Assembly: GCA_005778115.1 (NCBI GenBank)
Contig: SXKJ01000405.1
Span: 1-38,735 of the forward strand
DNA: 38,735 bases
DNA from: Planctomyces sp.
GTDB taxonomy: Bacteria > Planctomycetota > Planctomycetia > Planctomycetales > Planctomycetaceae
Direction: 5' to 3'
Position 1 is the stretch's first letter. Each line of letters begins with the position of its first letter. Under the pieces are notes generated by a model, which saw only the letters and a program-made list of their open reading frames with translations, did not search any database and had not been told where the DNA came from. The position numbers were made by a program, and so were the translations under genes. Shown here one piece after another: positions 8,878 to 18,430 of the stretch.

Positions 8878-10503
8878 ATGACGGAACGCTCCGCAGAAAA
8901 TACGCCTTCTGATGCTGACATTGGCGGGACGTCCTCGTCGCCGATGCACGCGGTCTCACAGAGTCAGATGATCGGCAGCGCACCGGTCAGCGGGTTTCTG
9001 CGTGTCGCGGACTTGCAGGACAAGATGCTTGGCGAATTCCGGCTGCTGCGACGTGTCGGCGGTGGCGGGATGGCGGAGGTCTGGCTGGCGGAGCAGACGT
9101 CGCTCAAGCGGCAAGTCGCCGTGAAAGTCATGAAGCCGGCGGTCCAAGCGGATGAAACCTGTCGCAAGCGATTCGAGCAAGAAGCGTTCGCAACGGCCGG
9201 GCTGAATCATCCGGGGATCGCTCAGGTTTACGCGATCGGCGAAGTGGATGGCGTGCGGTACATCGCTCAGGAGTACGTCGCCGGTATGAACATGCGGGAC
9301 TACATCCTTAAGAAAGGTCCGCCGCCGGTCCACATCGCGGTGCATCTGATGAAGCAAGTCGCCGCCGCGCTGCAAGCGGCGGCCGAGAAGGGGATCGTGC
9401 ATCGCGACATCAAGCCGGAGAACATCTTGTTGACTCGCAAAGGGGTCGCGAAGGTGGTCGATTTCGGGTTGGCTCAGCTCACGCAAGGGGGCGACCTGCG
9501 ACTGACTCAGGTGGGCATGACGATGGGGACGCCGCTCTACATGAGCCCGGAGCAAGTGCAGGGAATGAAGGTCGATCAACGCAGCGATCTGTATTCGCTG
9601 GGTGCGACGTTCTTTCATCTCCTGGCTGGCCGGCCGCCATTTCGTGGGGAGACGGCGATTGCGGTCGCGTATCACCAAGTTCATACGCCCCCGCCGTCAC
9701 TGACAGACTCGCGGCCTGATGTTTCGATGGCCCTCACCCGGCTGATTCAGCGACTGCTGGCGAAGCAACCCGACGACCGATTCTCATCGGCGCAGGCGTT
9801 GTTGCAAGAGTTGCGGGAGCTCGACAAGCGCGGCGATCACGAAAGCGATTTCGCGATGCCGATCGAACCGGCGGCAGAGAATACGGACCAGCCTGCTATC
9901 AGTCGCTGGACCGCGTGGATTGCTTGGTTGAATCCCGCGTCGCATCCGTGGGGAGCGTTCGTCATCTGGGGAATGTTGTTGGCCACGGCCTTTGCCGCCG
10001 TCGGCCGGTGGTCGGTGCGGGGATCGTCCACGATGGCGAACCTGCCGGGAGGAAAGCTGGCTTACGTCGCACGTCTGCCGACCATCGCGCAGCAATTGGA
10101 GTTGGCTCGCAAGGTTGGCACCGATGACGCCTGGTGGGCGGTGTTGTTGTACTTCGAGGGGCCTGATCCAGAGCTCCATTTCGCGCGGCAGGAGTTGATC
10201 CCGCGACTCTTTCAGCAGCAACGATTGGCTGAGGCGGAACGGCTGTGTGATGACATTCTGAAGGCCACCAACGCTCCGGAGTCTGCCGTCGTCACCGCAT
10301 GGGCGGGCCTGGCGTTTCATCGGACACTGCAAGGCCGCATCGCCGATGCGGAACTGATCGAGTCACAACACCTGCGAGCTCACGGGTACGAGATCCAGCG
10401 GCCGTTGGGAGCGTGGCTGGATGAGTCGCTGCGCCGCCGACGAAGTTTGCCACCCCCTTCACGCGGTTCGGATGCGCTCGAACGAAACCGGAGTCGCTTG
10501 TGA
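8878..10503 (+). CDS. Membrane-anchored Ser/Thr protein kinase (PknB-like)
   Basis: GIVHRDIKPENILL, VVDFGLAQ, GTPLYMSPEQVQG, TM segment WGAFVIWGMLLATAFAAVG; GTG 8869 alternative start. Confidence 0.95.
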   Translation: MTERSAENTPSDADIGGTSSSPMHAVSQSQMIGSAPVSGFLRVADLQDKMLGEFRLLRRVGGGGMAEVWLAEQTSLKRQVAVKVMKPAVQADETCRKRFEQEAFATAGLNHPGIAQVYAIGEVDGVRYIAQEYVAGMNMRDYILKKGPPPVHIAVHLMKQVAAALQAAAEKGIVHRDIKPENILLTRKGVAKVVDFGLAQLTQGGDLRLTQVGMTMGTPLYMSPEQVQGMKVDQRSDLYSLGATFFHLLAGRPPFRGETAIAVAYHQVHTPPPSLTDSRPDVSMALTRLIQRLLAKQPDDRFSSAQALLQELRELDKRGDHESDFAMPIEPAAENTDQPAISRWTAWIAWLNPASHPWGAFVIWGMLLATAFAAVGRWSVRGSSTMANLPGGKLAYVARLPTIAQQLELARKVGTDDAWWAVLLYFEGPDPELHFARQELIPRLFQQQRLAEAERLCDDILKATNAPESAVVTAWAGLAFHRTLQGRIADAELIESQHLRAHGYEIQRPLGAWLDESLRRRRSLPPPSRGSDALERNRSRL

Positions 10504-10568
10504 CGGAGTCGGGAGTCTCGTTCATTCCGCACCACACGAATCAAACAATTGACGAGCTCGGCGGCGGC

Positions 10569-10590
10569 ATGAAAAAGACTTCCGACCCCT
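10569..10590. repeat. Solo half-site of inverted-repeat family C
   Basis: atgaaaaagacttccgacccct resembles ctgaaaaggactcccggcccc at 7014-7035. Confidence 0.55.
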
Positions 10591-10615
10591 TCGCGATCTC
10601 TCATAAGCAGCTTGA

Positions 10616-12493
10616 GTGACTTCTTCGAACACGACTAGAATCCGCCCCCGTCCCAAATTCCGCCGAAAGCGATTCGGTCCATCGGCGTCGCCAGTCACCG
10701 CTCATCGAGGAGCCGTTTACATCGTGGTAGTCTTGGAAGTGCTCAAAGGAATGACGCCTGGGCAAGTGATTGAGGTGCAGGCCGACCGTACGGTTTTCGG
10801 GCGGCATCCGCATTGTCAAGTGGTGCTCGATAACGCCGCGGTCAGCCGTTATCACGCGCAGATTGTGGATGTTCACGGCGATTACTTCATCGAAGATTTG
10901 CGCAGCCGCAACGGCACTCACGTGAACGAGGAACTGGTCGAGGGACGTCGCCAGCTTCAGGACAAGGATCTCATCCGTGTTTGCGATTTCGCGTTTCGCT
11001 TCCTGTATGCGGCTCCCGGCGCCAGCAAACTGCTGAAGCCGGGTCAGGTGATCGGCGACGATGGTTTGGCCGTTGGTCCCAGTTCCATTCTCGACAGCGC
11101 GCATCGCAAAACGATGAACGTGAATGACGATGAAGGGGAGGGAGACTCCCGTGCCATCACAGTAGAAGACGACGATGATCGCTCTTCGATCATCAGCACG
11201 CTCGATGTAGGCAGTTCCTCGTCCGACTTGCGGCTGAGCGTCAAACCGGAAACAAAACTCAAAGCGATCCTGGAGATCAGCAAATCGCTCTCGCGCGCGG
11301 CCAACCTCGAACAAGTGTTGGACAAGACGCTGGATGGCCTGTTCCGCATCTTCTCGCAGGCGGACGAAGGCTTCATCATGCTCCGCGACCAAGAGAAGAA
11401 TAAGCTGATCGTCAAAGCCACCAAGACGCGCCGTAAGGCCGAAGGGGACGACCAGGTCCACATCAGCATGACGATCGTTCGCAAGGCGCTCGACACCAGC
11501 GAGGGCATCCTGAGCGCGAACGCGCTGGAAGACAGCCGCTTCAAAGCCAGCGAGAGCCTGTCGTCGTTGCGGATTCGCTCGATGATTTGCGCGCCTATGC
11601 TCTCCAAGGAACTGGGAACGCTGGGAGTCATTCAGATCACGACGAATGATGTCGGCATGCAACTCCGGCACGAAGACTTGGATTTACTGATCAGCGTCGC
11701 GATGCAAGTCGGCCTGGCGGTTGAGAACGCTTATCTCTACCGCCAGACATTGCTGCAGCGCGATCTGGAACGGGATCTGGAATTCGCCACGCAGGTGCAG
11801 CTCGGCTTTCTGCCGAAGTCGCGGCCTAAGCTGCCGGGCTATTCATTTTCGGATTACTATGAACCGGCGCAGCGCGTCGGCGGCGATTACTTCGACTACA
11901 TCCAGTTGCCGGATGGCCGCATGGCGGTGGCTCTGGCGGATGTGGCGGGAAAGGGCGTGCCCGCGGCTCTGTTGATGGCGCGGTTGTACTCGTCGGTGCG
12001 ATATCACCTGCTGAGTCACTCGGAGGTGAACTTGGCGATGGCGGGATTGAACGCGGAGGTTTCGGTCAGCGGTTTGGGGCATCGCTTCATTACCTGCGTG
12101 CTGATGGTCATTGATCCCGCGAGGAACCAACTGACGGTCGTCAATGCCGGACACTTGCCGCCACTGCGCCGCAATACCGCCGGAGTCGTCAAAGCGATCG
12201 GGGCCTCCGAGTCCGGCTTACCGCTCGGTATTCTGCCAAGCCAGACCTTCCAGCAAACCGTGTTCGAGCTGGCTCCGGGGGAATCCTGGCTGGTCTTCAC
12301 GGACGGTGTGACCGAGGCGATGCGGATGCCTCAAGAAATCTACGGCAACAAGCGTCTGATGAAATTCCTGGAGACCGGTCCGACCAAGATCGACGAGATC
12401 ATCAAAGCGGTCGTTGACGACGTCGAAAAGTACGTCGAGGGCCACCCCCAGAGCGACGATATCTGCTTGGTCGGATTCCAGAGGTTGCCGTGA
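10616..12493 (+). CDS. FHA-GAF-SpoIIE/PP2C-type phosphatase (RsbU-like)
   Basis: FHA core FGRHPHCQVVLDNAAVSRYHAQI...RNGTHVN; GAF; SpoIIE domain GGDYFDYIQLPDGRMAVALADVAGKGVPAALLMA. True start may be further downstream. Confidence 0.93.
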   Translation: MTSSNTTRIRPRPKFRRKRFGPSASPVTAHRGAVYIVVVLEVLKGMTPGQVIEVQADRTVFGRHPHCQVVLDNAAVSRYHAQIVDVHGDYFIEDLRSRNGTHVNEELVEGRRQLQDKDLIRVCDFAFRFLYAAPGASKLLKPGQVIGDDGLAVGPSSILDSAHRKTMNVNDDEGEGDSRAITVEDDDDRSSIISTLDVGSSSSDLRLSVKPETKLKAILEISKSLSRAANLEQVLDKTLDGLFRIFSQADEGFIMLRDQEKNKLIVKATKTRRKAEGDDQVHISMTIVRKALDTSEGILSANALEDSRFKASESLSSLRIRSMICAPMLSKELGTLGVIQITTNDVGMQLRHEDLDLLISVAMQVGLAVENAYLYRQTLLQRDLERDLEFATQVQLGFLPKSRPKLPGYSFSDYYEPAQRVGGDYFDYIQLPDGRMAVALADVAGKGVPAALLMARLYSSVRYHLLSHSEVNLAMAGLNAEVSVSGLGHRFITCVLMVIDPARNQLTVVNAGHLPPLRRNTAGVVKAIGASESGLPLGILPSQTFQQTVFELAPGESWLVFTDGVTEAMRMPQEIYGNKRLMKFLETGPTKIDEIIKAVVDDVEKYVEGHPQSDDICLVGFQRLP

Positions 12494-14571
12494 ACCTCGA
12501 TGTCCGCTCGATTCTTGGCGACGGCGGCCATATCGCGCAACGGCTGCCGACCTACGAATCTCGGCCGCAGCAGTTGGAGATGGCTCAGGCGGTTGAACGC
12601 GCGATCCGCACGCAGTCGCACTTGATCGTCGAAGCCGGAACCGGCGTCGGGAAAAGTTTTGCGTATCTTGTGCCGGCGATCGTGGCCATCGCTGAGGCTC
12701 AGGCCCGCGATGATGCGGAAGCCGACGCCGCGCGACAAGCGGCAGATGACGATGACGACAATTGGGAACCGGACGCGGTCCCGTTCGGCGCAGCCGCCGC
12801 GAAGAAGAAGCGTCGCCGAGTCGTCATCTCGACGCACACAATCGCGCTGCAAGAGCAGATCTTCACGCGCGACATCCCGTTCCTCAAAGCAATCCTGCCG
12901 ATCGAGTTCTCGACCGTGATGGTTAAAGGTCGCTCGAATTACATCAGCCTGCGGCGAATGAAGCTGGCGCTGGAACGGGGCCCTGTTCTGTTCGGCGATC
13001 CACAAGAGGCCGAGCAACTCGGCCAGCTCGCCGAATGGGCTCCCAAGACGACCGAGGGGAGCTTGCAAGACTTGTCGTTCAAACCGCTCGGCCCTGTGTG
13101 GGACGAAGTCGTCAGCGACGGCGACAACTGCCTTGGCAAGAAGTGCCCGACGTTTGAGGACTGTCACTATTTCCGTGCACGCCGCCGAGTCTGGAATGCC
13201 GATGTGCTGGTGGTGAATCACGCACTGTTCTTCTCGGACCTGGCGGTGCGGCGTGAGGGTGGCAGCATCCTGCCTGATTACGATATCGCGGTGCTCGATG
13301 AAGCGCACACCGTCGAGTCGGTCGCGGGGGACCACATCGGGATGACAGTGACCAGCGGGCAGATCGGTTATCAGCTCAACAAACTGTGGAACGACAAGCA
13401 AATGAAAGGGCTGCTCGCGCCGCGAGCGTTGCTGAAATCGCAAATGGCCGTGCATGAACTGCGGCATACGAGCAACGAATTCTTTACCGAGCTGGAATAC
13501 TTCCAATCGCAGTTCAGCGGCAGCAACGGTCGGCTCCGCACTCCGCCACAGATCGTCAACAATGTCTCGCCCAAAGTTTTCGACTTGGCAAAGCAGCTCA
13601 AGGACTATTCGGCCAGCCTCAACAAAGAAGCGGACAAGCTCGAATTCACCGCCGCATCCACACGCTGTACGCAACTCGGCATTAGTCTGCAAAGCTGGGT
13701 GAGGCAAGAAGTCGAGGGCTCCGTCTATTGGGCCGAGCGCAGCGGCAATGAACGTTCCGGTGGACGGTTCAAGAACACCAAGCTCGTCAGTTGCCCGATC
13801 GACGTTGGGCCGATTCTGCGCGACGAACTCTTCGCCAAAGTGCCAACTGTGATCCTCACCAGCGCGACCCTCTCGACCGGCCGCGAGAATTTTGAATACG
13901 CCAAAGCACGCATCGGCCTGACGAAGTCGCTGGAGAAGAAACTCGGCAGCCCGTTTGACTATCGCCGGCAAGCGAAGTTGATTCTGCATGGCCGCATGCC
14001 CGACCCCAATGAACAGGCCGCCGCGTTCGAGACGGAACTCTGCGAGAAGATCAAATACCACGTCACCGCCACCGCCGGCCGAGCCTTCGTGCTCTTCACC
14101 AGCTACAAGCTGCTGCAGGCCTGCGCGAACCGATTGATGCCCTGGTTCGCGTCGCAGAACTACACGCTTCTCTGCCAGGGGGCCGGCCTGCAACGCACGA
14201 TGCTGCTCGACCGCTTTCGCGCCGATCCACGCGCTGTGCTCTTCGGTGCCGACAGCTTCTGGCAGGGAGTCGATGTCCCCGGCGACGCTTTGCAAAACGT
14301 GATCATCACCAAGCTACCGTTCGCCGTCCCCGACCAACCTCTGCAAGAGGCCCGCATGGAAGCGATCGAGGCTCGCGGAGGCAAACCGTTCTTTGAATAC
14401 TCGCTGCCCGAAGCGATCATCAAGTTGAAACAAGGCTTCGGCCGCTTGATCCGCAGCAGCACGGACACCGGCCAAGTCGTGATCCTCGATCCCCGCATCC
14501 GCACCAAACGTTACGGCCAACTGTTTCTCGACAGCCTGCCAAACTGCCAAGTCATCATCGATCCTGTGTGA
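12490..14571 (+). CDS. dinG: ATP-dependent helicase, DinG/XPD-like
   Basis: VEAGTGVGKSFAYLVPA Walker A, VLDEAHTVE, Fe-S-type cysteines (CLGKKCPTFEDCHYFRAR), FGADSFWQGVDVPGDAL, GRLIRS. Confidence 0.92.
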   Translation: MNLDVRSILGDGGHIAQRLPTYESRPQQLEMAQAVERAIRTQSHLIVEAGTGVGKSFAYLVPAIVAIAEAQARDDAEADAARQAADDDDDNWEPDAVPFGAAAAKKKRRRVVISTHTIALQEQIFTRDIPFLKAILPIEFSTVMVKGRSNYISLRRMKLALERGPVLFGDPQEAEQLGQLAEWAPKTTEGSLQDLSFKPLGPVWDEVVSDGDNCLGKKCPTFEDCHYFRARRRVWNADVLVVNHALFFSDLAVRREGGSILPDYDIAVLDEAHTVESVAGDHIGMTVTSGQIGYQLNKLWNDKQMKGLLAPRALLKSQMAVHELRHTSNEFFTELEYFQSQFSGSNGRLRTPPQIVNNVSPKVFDLAKQLKDYSASLNKEADKLEFTAASTRCTQLGISLQSWVRQEVEGSVYWAERSGNERSGGRFKNTKLVSCPIDVGPILRDELFAKVPTVILTSATLSTGRENFEYAKARIGLTKSLEKKLGSPFDYRRQAKLILHGRMPDPNEQAAAFETELCEKIKYHVTATAGRAFVLFTSYKLLQACANRLMPWFASQNYTLLCQGAGLQRTMLLDRFRADPRAVLFGADSFWQGVDVPGDALQNVIITKLPFAVPDQPLQEARMEAIEARGGKPFFEYSLPEAIIKLKQGFGRLIRSSTDTGQVVILDPRIRTKRYGQLFLDSLPNCQVIIDPV

Positions 14572-15194
14572 AACCAATGATGCCCACTCGCCCTTCATTG
14601 ATCGTCGCCAGCCGCAACGCGAAGAAGCGTCGCGAAATTGAAGAACTGCTCGCACCGCACAACATCGAAGTGCTCAGTGTCACCGACTTCCTGGATGTGC
14701 CCGAAGTCATCGAAGACGGCGAAACATTCGCCGACAACGCCGCCAAGAAGGCGACGCAAACCGCTCGGCATCTCAACCGCTGGGTGCTCGGCGAGGACAG
14801 CGGGTTGATGGTCGATGCCTTGAACGGTGCGCCCGGCGTTTACTCGGCACGCTTCAGCGGTGACGGGGCGACCGATGAGAAGAACAACCTCAAACTCATG
14901 GCAGAACTCGCCGACGTCCCGGAGGAACGCCGTGGCGCGCAGTATCTCTGCCACGCGGCAATCTCTGATCCCACCGGCGCGATTCGGCTGAATGTCGAGG
15001 CGACCTGTCGAGGCCGCATCATTCGCGAACCGCGCGGTTCGAACGGATTCGGATACGACCCGTACTTTCTGATTCCGGAGTATCACCTCACGTTCGGCGA
15101 ACTCAGCTCAACAGTGAAGCAACACCTCAGCCACCGCGCCCGAGCTTTCGAGCGGCTCATCATCCCACTCGTCCGACTGCTGGCCGGGGAATGA
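14568..15194 (+). CDS. rdgB: RdgB/HAM1-type non-canonical purine NTP pyrophosphatase
   Basis: IVASRNAKKRREIEELL, GETFADNAAKKA, VLGEDSGLMVDALNGAPGVYSARFSG, GFGYDPYFLIP. Confidence 0.95.
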   Translation: MKPMMPTRPSLIVASRNAKKRREIEELLAPHNIEVLSVTDFLDVPEVIEDGETFADNAAKKATQTARHLNRWVLGEDSGLMVDALNGAPGVYSARFSGDGATDEKNNLKLMAELADVPEERRGAQYLCHAAISDPTGAIRLNVEATCRGRIIREPRGSNGFGYDPYFLIPEYHLTFGELSSTVKQHLSHRARAFERLIIPLVRLLAGE

Positions 15195-15205
15195 CCCCTG
15201 CTTCC

Positions 15206-15266
15206 ATTCCTCTGGCCCCATTCGTCTGCCAGACAACAGTTGGCAGACGAATAAGGCCAGAGGAAT
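15206..15266. terminator. Inverted repeat between convergent genes, probable bidirectional terminator
   Basis: attcctctggccccattcgtctgcca / tggcagacgaataaggccagaggaat. Confidence 0.75.
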
Positions 15267-15269
15267 TCT

Positions 15270-16700
15270 TCATTCGTCGTTCATGCCCAGTGTCGCGATA
15301 CGGCGCAGCAGTGCGTTTCGGTTGAGTTGAAGCAACTTCGCGGCCAGCGTTTTGTTGCCCTTGGCTTTCTTCAGGGCGCGGCGAATCAGGTCGCGTTCGA
15401 TCTCCTCCAGATGCTCTTCCAGAGGCGGGATGGGTGGCTCGTCGAGCGGGCGTTGCTGCGGGCCGACTGACTGCGATTCCAAACCGGCGCGGAACCGCAG
15501 CGGCAAGTCCTCCAACGCAATGACCGGCGCGGTGCAGCGTTCGCGAGCTTCCTGCACCATCAGCGACAGTTCATCGAGATTGCCCGGCCAGGCGTACTCT
15601 CGCAGTTGTGGCCAGACGGAATCCGCGAAACCACCGATCTGCCGATCGGCTCCGCGATTCGAAGATTCGAGAAACGCTTGAGCCAGCGGGATCAAATCGT
15701 CGTGCCGTTCCTGCAGCGTTGGGACGGCGATCGTCAGCGTCGTCAGCAGCAGGCCGAGCTCGGGGAGCAACCGTTCGTCCTCCACGGCGTCCGGCAAGTG
15801 TTCGGTGCTCGACGAGATCAATCGCGGCAGCGGCATACGGCGATTCACGTTGGGGCCGTCCGTCTGGTATTCCTTAAGCAGTTGTTCTTGGACGTCGCGC
15901 GGCAACTGTTCGACGTCGATCAAGAACAACGTGCGCGGCCGCAAGGCTCCGGCCGACACGTCATCCGCTTCCGGATGCAGCAACCGTTTGAGCGTTTGTT
16001 GAAGTGAGAACGGCGAGTGCCGGCAATCGAGCGGCACGAACGAACCGACGGGCGTTTCCGACTCCTGATGAATGGCCCGTGCAAGATGCTCTTTGCCGAC
16101 ACCGCGCGATCCGAAGAAATGCACCGGTACTTGCGAGGCTCGCGCGAGTTCGACTTGTTCGAGCACACGTCGCATCAGTGGACTCCGCGCGATCACCGTC
16201 TTCAAGCCATAGCGTTGCCGGAGCGACCACCGCAACGCCGACAGTTCCGCGTGATAACGCAACGACAGCGATTGCGGCTGGTCTATGGGCGGGGTTGGCA
16301 ACGGTGAGATCAACCCAAGCACGCTCGTCACATCGTCTTGGATGTTTCGAATCGGAATGAACCGGATCAATTTCGCGGCATGACCTCCCGTCTTGTTCGG
16401 CACGAACACCGCCACGTCGAAGTCGCGTCCCGCCAGCGCTTCCGGTGGTGGGCACAAGGCAGTGATCAGCGCTCGTAGTGTCTGCGGTTCCGCATCAGAT
16501 CCGAACTCGACCAATTCACCTACGACCTCATCCGCTGTCCAGCCGGTAAGCTGCTGGCATCCGGAGTTGAAGAACAGCACTCGCCGAGTCGCGGAAATCA
16601 AAAACACCGGCGTCATGGCCGACTTCAGCCAGGTCTCCAACCGAGTTTTCTTCTTTCCGGTGCGTTCGCGCATCGGTGTGTCCTCTAAAGTGAGCGGCAT
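15270..16700 (-). CDS. PAS + AAA+ (degenerate sigma54-activator-like) + Fis HTH regulator
   Basis: PAS FLISATRRVLFFNSGCQQLTGWTADEVVGE; Walker-A-like HFFGSRGVGKEHLARAIHQ; Fis HTH RALKKAKGNKTLAAKLLQLNRNALLRRIATLG. Confidence 0.82.
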   Translation of the reverse strand: MPLTLEDTPMRERTGKKKTRLETWLKSAMTPVFLISATRRVLFFNSGCQQLTGWTADEVVGELVEFGSDAEPQTLRALITALCPPPEALAGRDFDVAVFVPNKTGGHAAKLIRFIPIRNIQDDVTSVLGLISPLPTPPIDQPQSLSLRYHAELSALRWSLRQRYGLKTVIARSPLMRRVLEQVELARASQVPVHFFGSRGVGKEHLARAIHQESETPVGSFVPLDCRHSPFSLQQTLKRLLHPEADDVSAGALRPRTLFLIDVEQLPRDVQEQLLKEYQTDGPNVNRRMPLPRLISSSTEHLPDAVEDERLLPELGLLLTTLTIAVPTLQERHDDLIPLAQAFLESSNRGADRQIGGFADSVWPQLREYAWPGNLDELSLMVQEARERCTAPVIALEDLPLRFRAGLESQSVGPQQRPLDEPPIPPLEEHLEEIERDLIRRALKKAKGNKTLAAKLLQLNRNALLRRIATLGMNDE

Positions 16701-16776
16701 GGCGCTAGCCGCCGGTTTCGTCCAAAGAAAATCGATATCTCAACACCGGTGGCTAGCGCCATTTCGCTCAAAGTCA
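16687..16776. repeat. Palindromic element family E (ATGGCGCTAGCCRCCGGT)
   Basis: Left tgagcggcatggcgctagccgccggt; right accggtggctagcgccatttcgctca. Confidence 0.8.
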
Positions 16777-16916
16777 GCAATATTGCGCTGACACCGACTC
16801 GCTCAATTCGCCGCCGCGAGAGTGTCCGCGTAGCATAGCGAACCACGGGCAAATGACTCGCACAGACGGAACGGTGGGATAGAATCCCGCCCAACCATTT
16901 CCGACCGGAGGCTGTC

Positions 16917-17981
16917 ATGCCGGAATTTGATCGTTGGGTGAGACGATATGTGCGACGCATCAGCGTCGGCGAATTCCTGCGCGACGCGGCCGAATGGCTG
17001 GCGGGATTCTGTTTTGTCTTCGGTGCGGCGGTGCTGGCGGTGAAACTCCGCTGGCCGAGTCTGTGGCCGCAGGTGTTATGGATCGTCGCGGCGAGCTTGC
17101 CGGTGACAGGCGTGGCTTGGTGGCTGTCGCGTCGGCGACGGTTCAGCCGGCAAGACGCGGTCGCGATGCTCGATCAAAAACTGGAAGCGGGTGGACTGCT
17201 GATGACGCTCAGCGAGTTGCCTGGCGCGGCATGGAAGGCACGACTGCCACAGCTTGAATCGCTGTGGCGGCGAGCATTGCCGACGTTTCGGCCGGTGCGA
17301 TTCGCCAAGGTTGTAATTCTGCCGATCGTCTTCGCGGTGGCGACCTGTTTCGTCCCGCTCCGCGACGTCAACGAGCCGGTCGCGAAGGGGGAGGTCGCCC
17401 AGCAGGCGATGCAGCGACTGGAAGAGTTGATGCAGCAGCTTGAAGAAGCCGAGGTTATCAAGCCCGAAGAAAAGGAAAGCGAGCAGCTCAAAGAAGAGAT
17501 GCAGAAGCTCTCGCAGGAAACCAAAGAGCGGCCGCTGACTCACGAAAAGTGGGAGACGTTTGATGCGCTGCAAGAACGTCTGAAGGCGAAGCTCGAACAT
17601 CAGGCGAACCTGATGTCGCAGGCGGCGGACTCGCTGGCCGCGCTCAGCGAGGCGCTCGATCAATTGGGAAAGACCGGCGAGACGAAACTTTCCGACGACC
17701 AGTTGCAGCAGTTGGAGAATGAAGTCGCGAAGGCGATGCAGGAACTCGCCAAGAGTGGCTCGCTCGGCAAGTTGTCGCCGGCATTGCAGCAGAAGCTCGG
17801 ACAGATGGCGAAGTCGGGGCAGTTCCAGCTCCCCAAGGATGCGGCCGAACGAGAAGCACTCGCGGCGGAGTTGCAGAAGTTTCTCGACAAGGAATCTCAG
17901 AAGCTGTCTGAGCTGCGTACACAGTGCGAGAAGTGCAACAACCCGGATTGCGAAGAATGCAAGAAGCCAGGCGGCACCTGA
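16917..17981 (+). CDS. Membrane-anchored coiled-coil protein; ORF ends at a TGA followed by an in-frame continuation
   Basis: N-terminal TM segments, long Glu/Lys/Gln-rich coiled coil, Cys motif CEKCNNPDCEECKKPG. Confidence 0.75.
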   Translation: MPEFDRWVRRYVRRISVGEFLRDAAEWLAGFCFVFGAAVLAVKLRWPSLWPQVLWIVAASLPVTGVAWWLSRRRRFSRQDAVAMLDQKLEAGGLLMTLSELPGAAWKARLPQLESLWRRALPTFRPVRFAKVVILPIVFAVATCFVPLRDVNEPVAKGEVAQQAMQRLEELMQQLEEAEVIKPEEKESEQLKEEMQKLSQETKERPLTHEKWETFDALQERLKAKLEHQANLMSQAADSLAALSEALDQLGKTGETKLSDDQLQQLENEVAKAMQELAKSGSLGKLSPALQQKLGQMAKSGQFQLPKDAAEREALAAELQKFLDKESQKLSELRTQCEKCNNPDCEECKKPGGT

Positions 17982-18314
17982 CTGGCAACTGGCAAACGTC
18001 CCGGTCGGGACACCAATCTCCCAGGCAGAGGTGGCGTGAATGAAGGACGCGGCGACGCGGAACTCGAATTTGGAGACATGTCGGACGGGAAGGGGACGAG
18101 ATTCAAAGAGTCGGTGTTGCCTCCGGGGTATCTCGACAAGCCGCGCGACGAGATCTTGTCGATCACCGGAACGGCTCCGAAGGTTCAGCCGTCCGAGTCG
18201 GCCCCACGCAACGCGGCCCGCCCGAACGAAGCCGCCTCCGGCAACGAAGCGTGGAATCGCAGCGTTCGCCCACGACATCGCAACGCGGTGAAGAGTTATT
18301 TTTCAGAGAAGTGA
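17982..18314 (+). pseudogene. Probable C-terminal part of the coiled-coil gene, same reading frame beyond TGA 17979-17981
   Basis: Same frame reads LATGKRPGRDTNLPGRGGVNEGRGDAELEFGDMSDGKGTRFKESVLPPG...RSVRPRHRNAVKSYFSEK with no further stop until 18314. Confidence 0.6.
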
Positions 18315-18331
18315 TCCATGATGTTTTGGAG

Positions 18332-18390
18332 CCGCGCCCGTCAGGAAGCGGTTGTTGATTCTTAAAAACACCGCTTCCTGACGGGCGCGG
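18332..18390. repeat. 21-bp perfect inverted repeat CCGCGCCCGTCAGGAAGCGGT
   Basis: 18332-18352 is the reverse complement of 18370-18390; 17-nt loop. Confidence 0.9.
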
Positions 18391-18430
18391 TTCCGTCTTT
18401 CAGAGACATTCAGAGAAACACCCCTCGCTC

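Noticed and set aside
12340-14295. 651-aa minus-strand ORF
   Set aside because: Fully antisense to the well-supported DinG-like gene; composition typical of GC-rich shadow ORFs, no recognisable domain
17076-18278. 400-aa minus-strand Leu/Arg-rich ORF
   Set aside because: Shadow of the coiled-coil gene; repetitive composition reflects Glu/Lys/Gln codons on the other strand
16917-18314. Selenocysteine at TGA 17979
   Set aside because: No SECIS-like structure could be established by eye and the family is not a known selenoprotein; kept only as a test, not a claim
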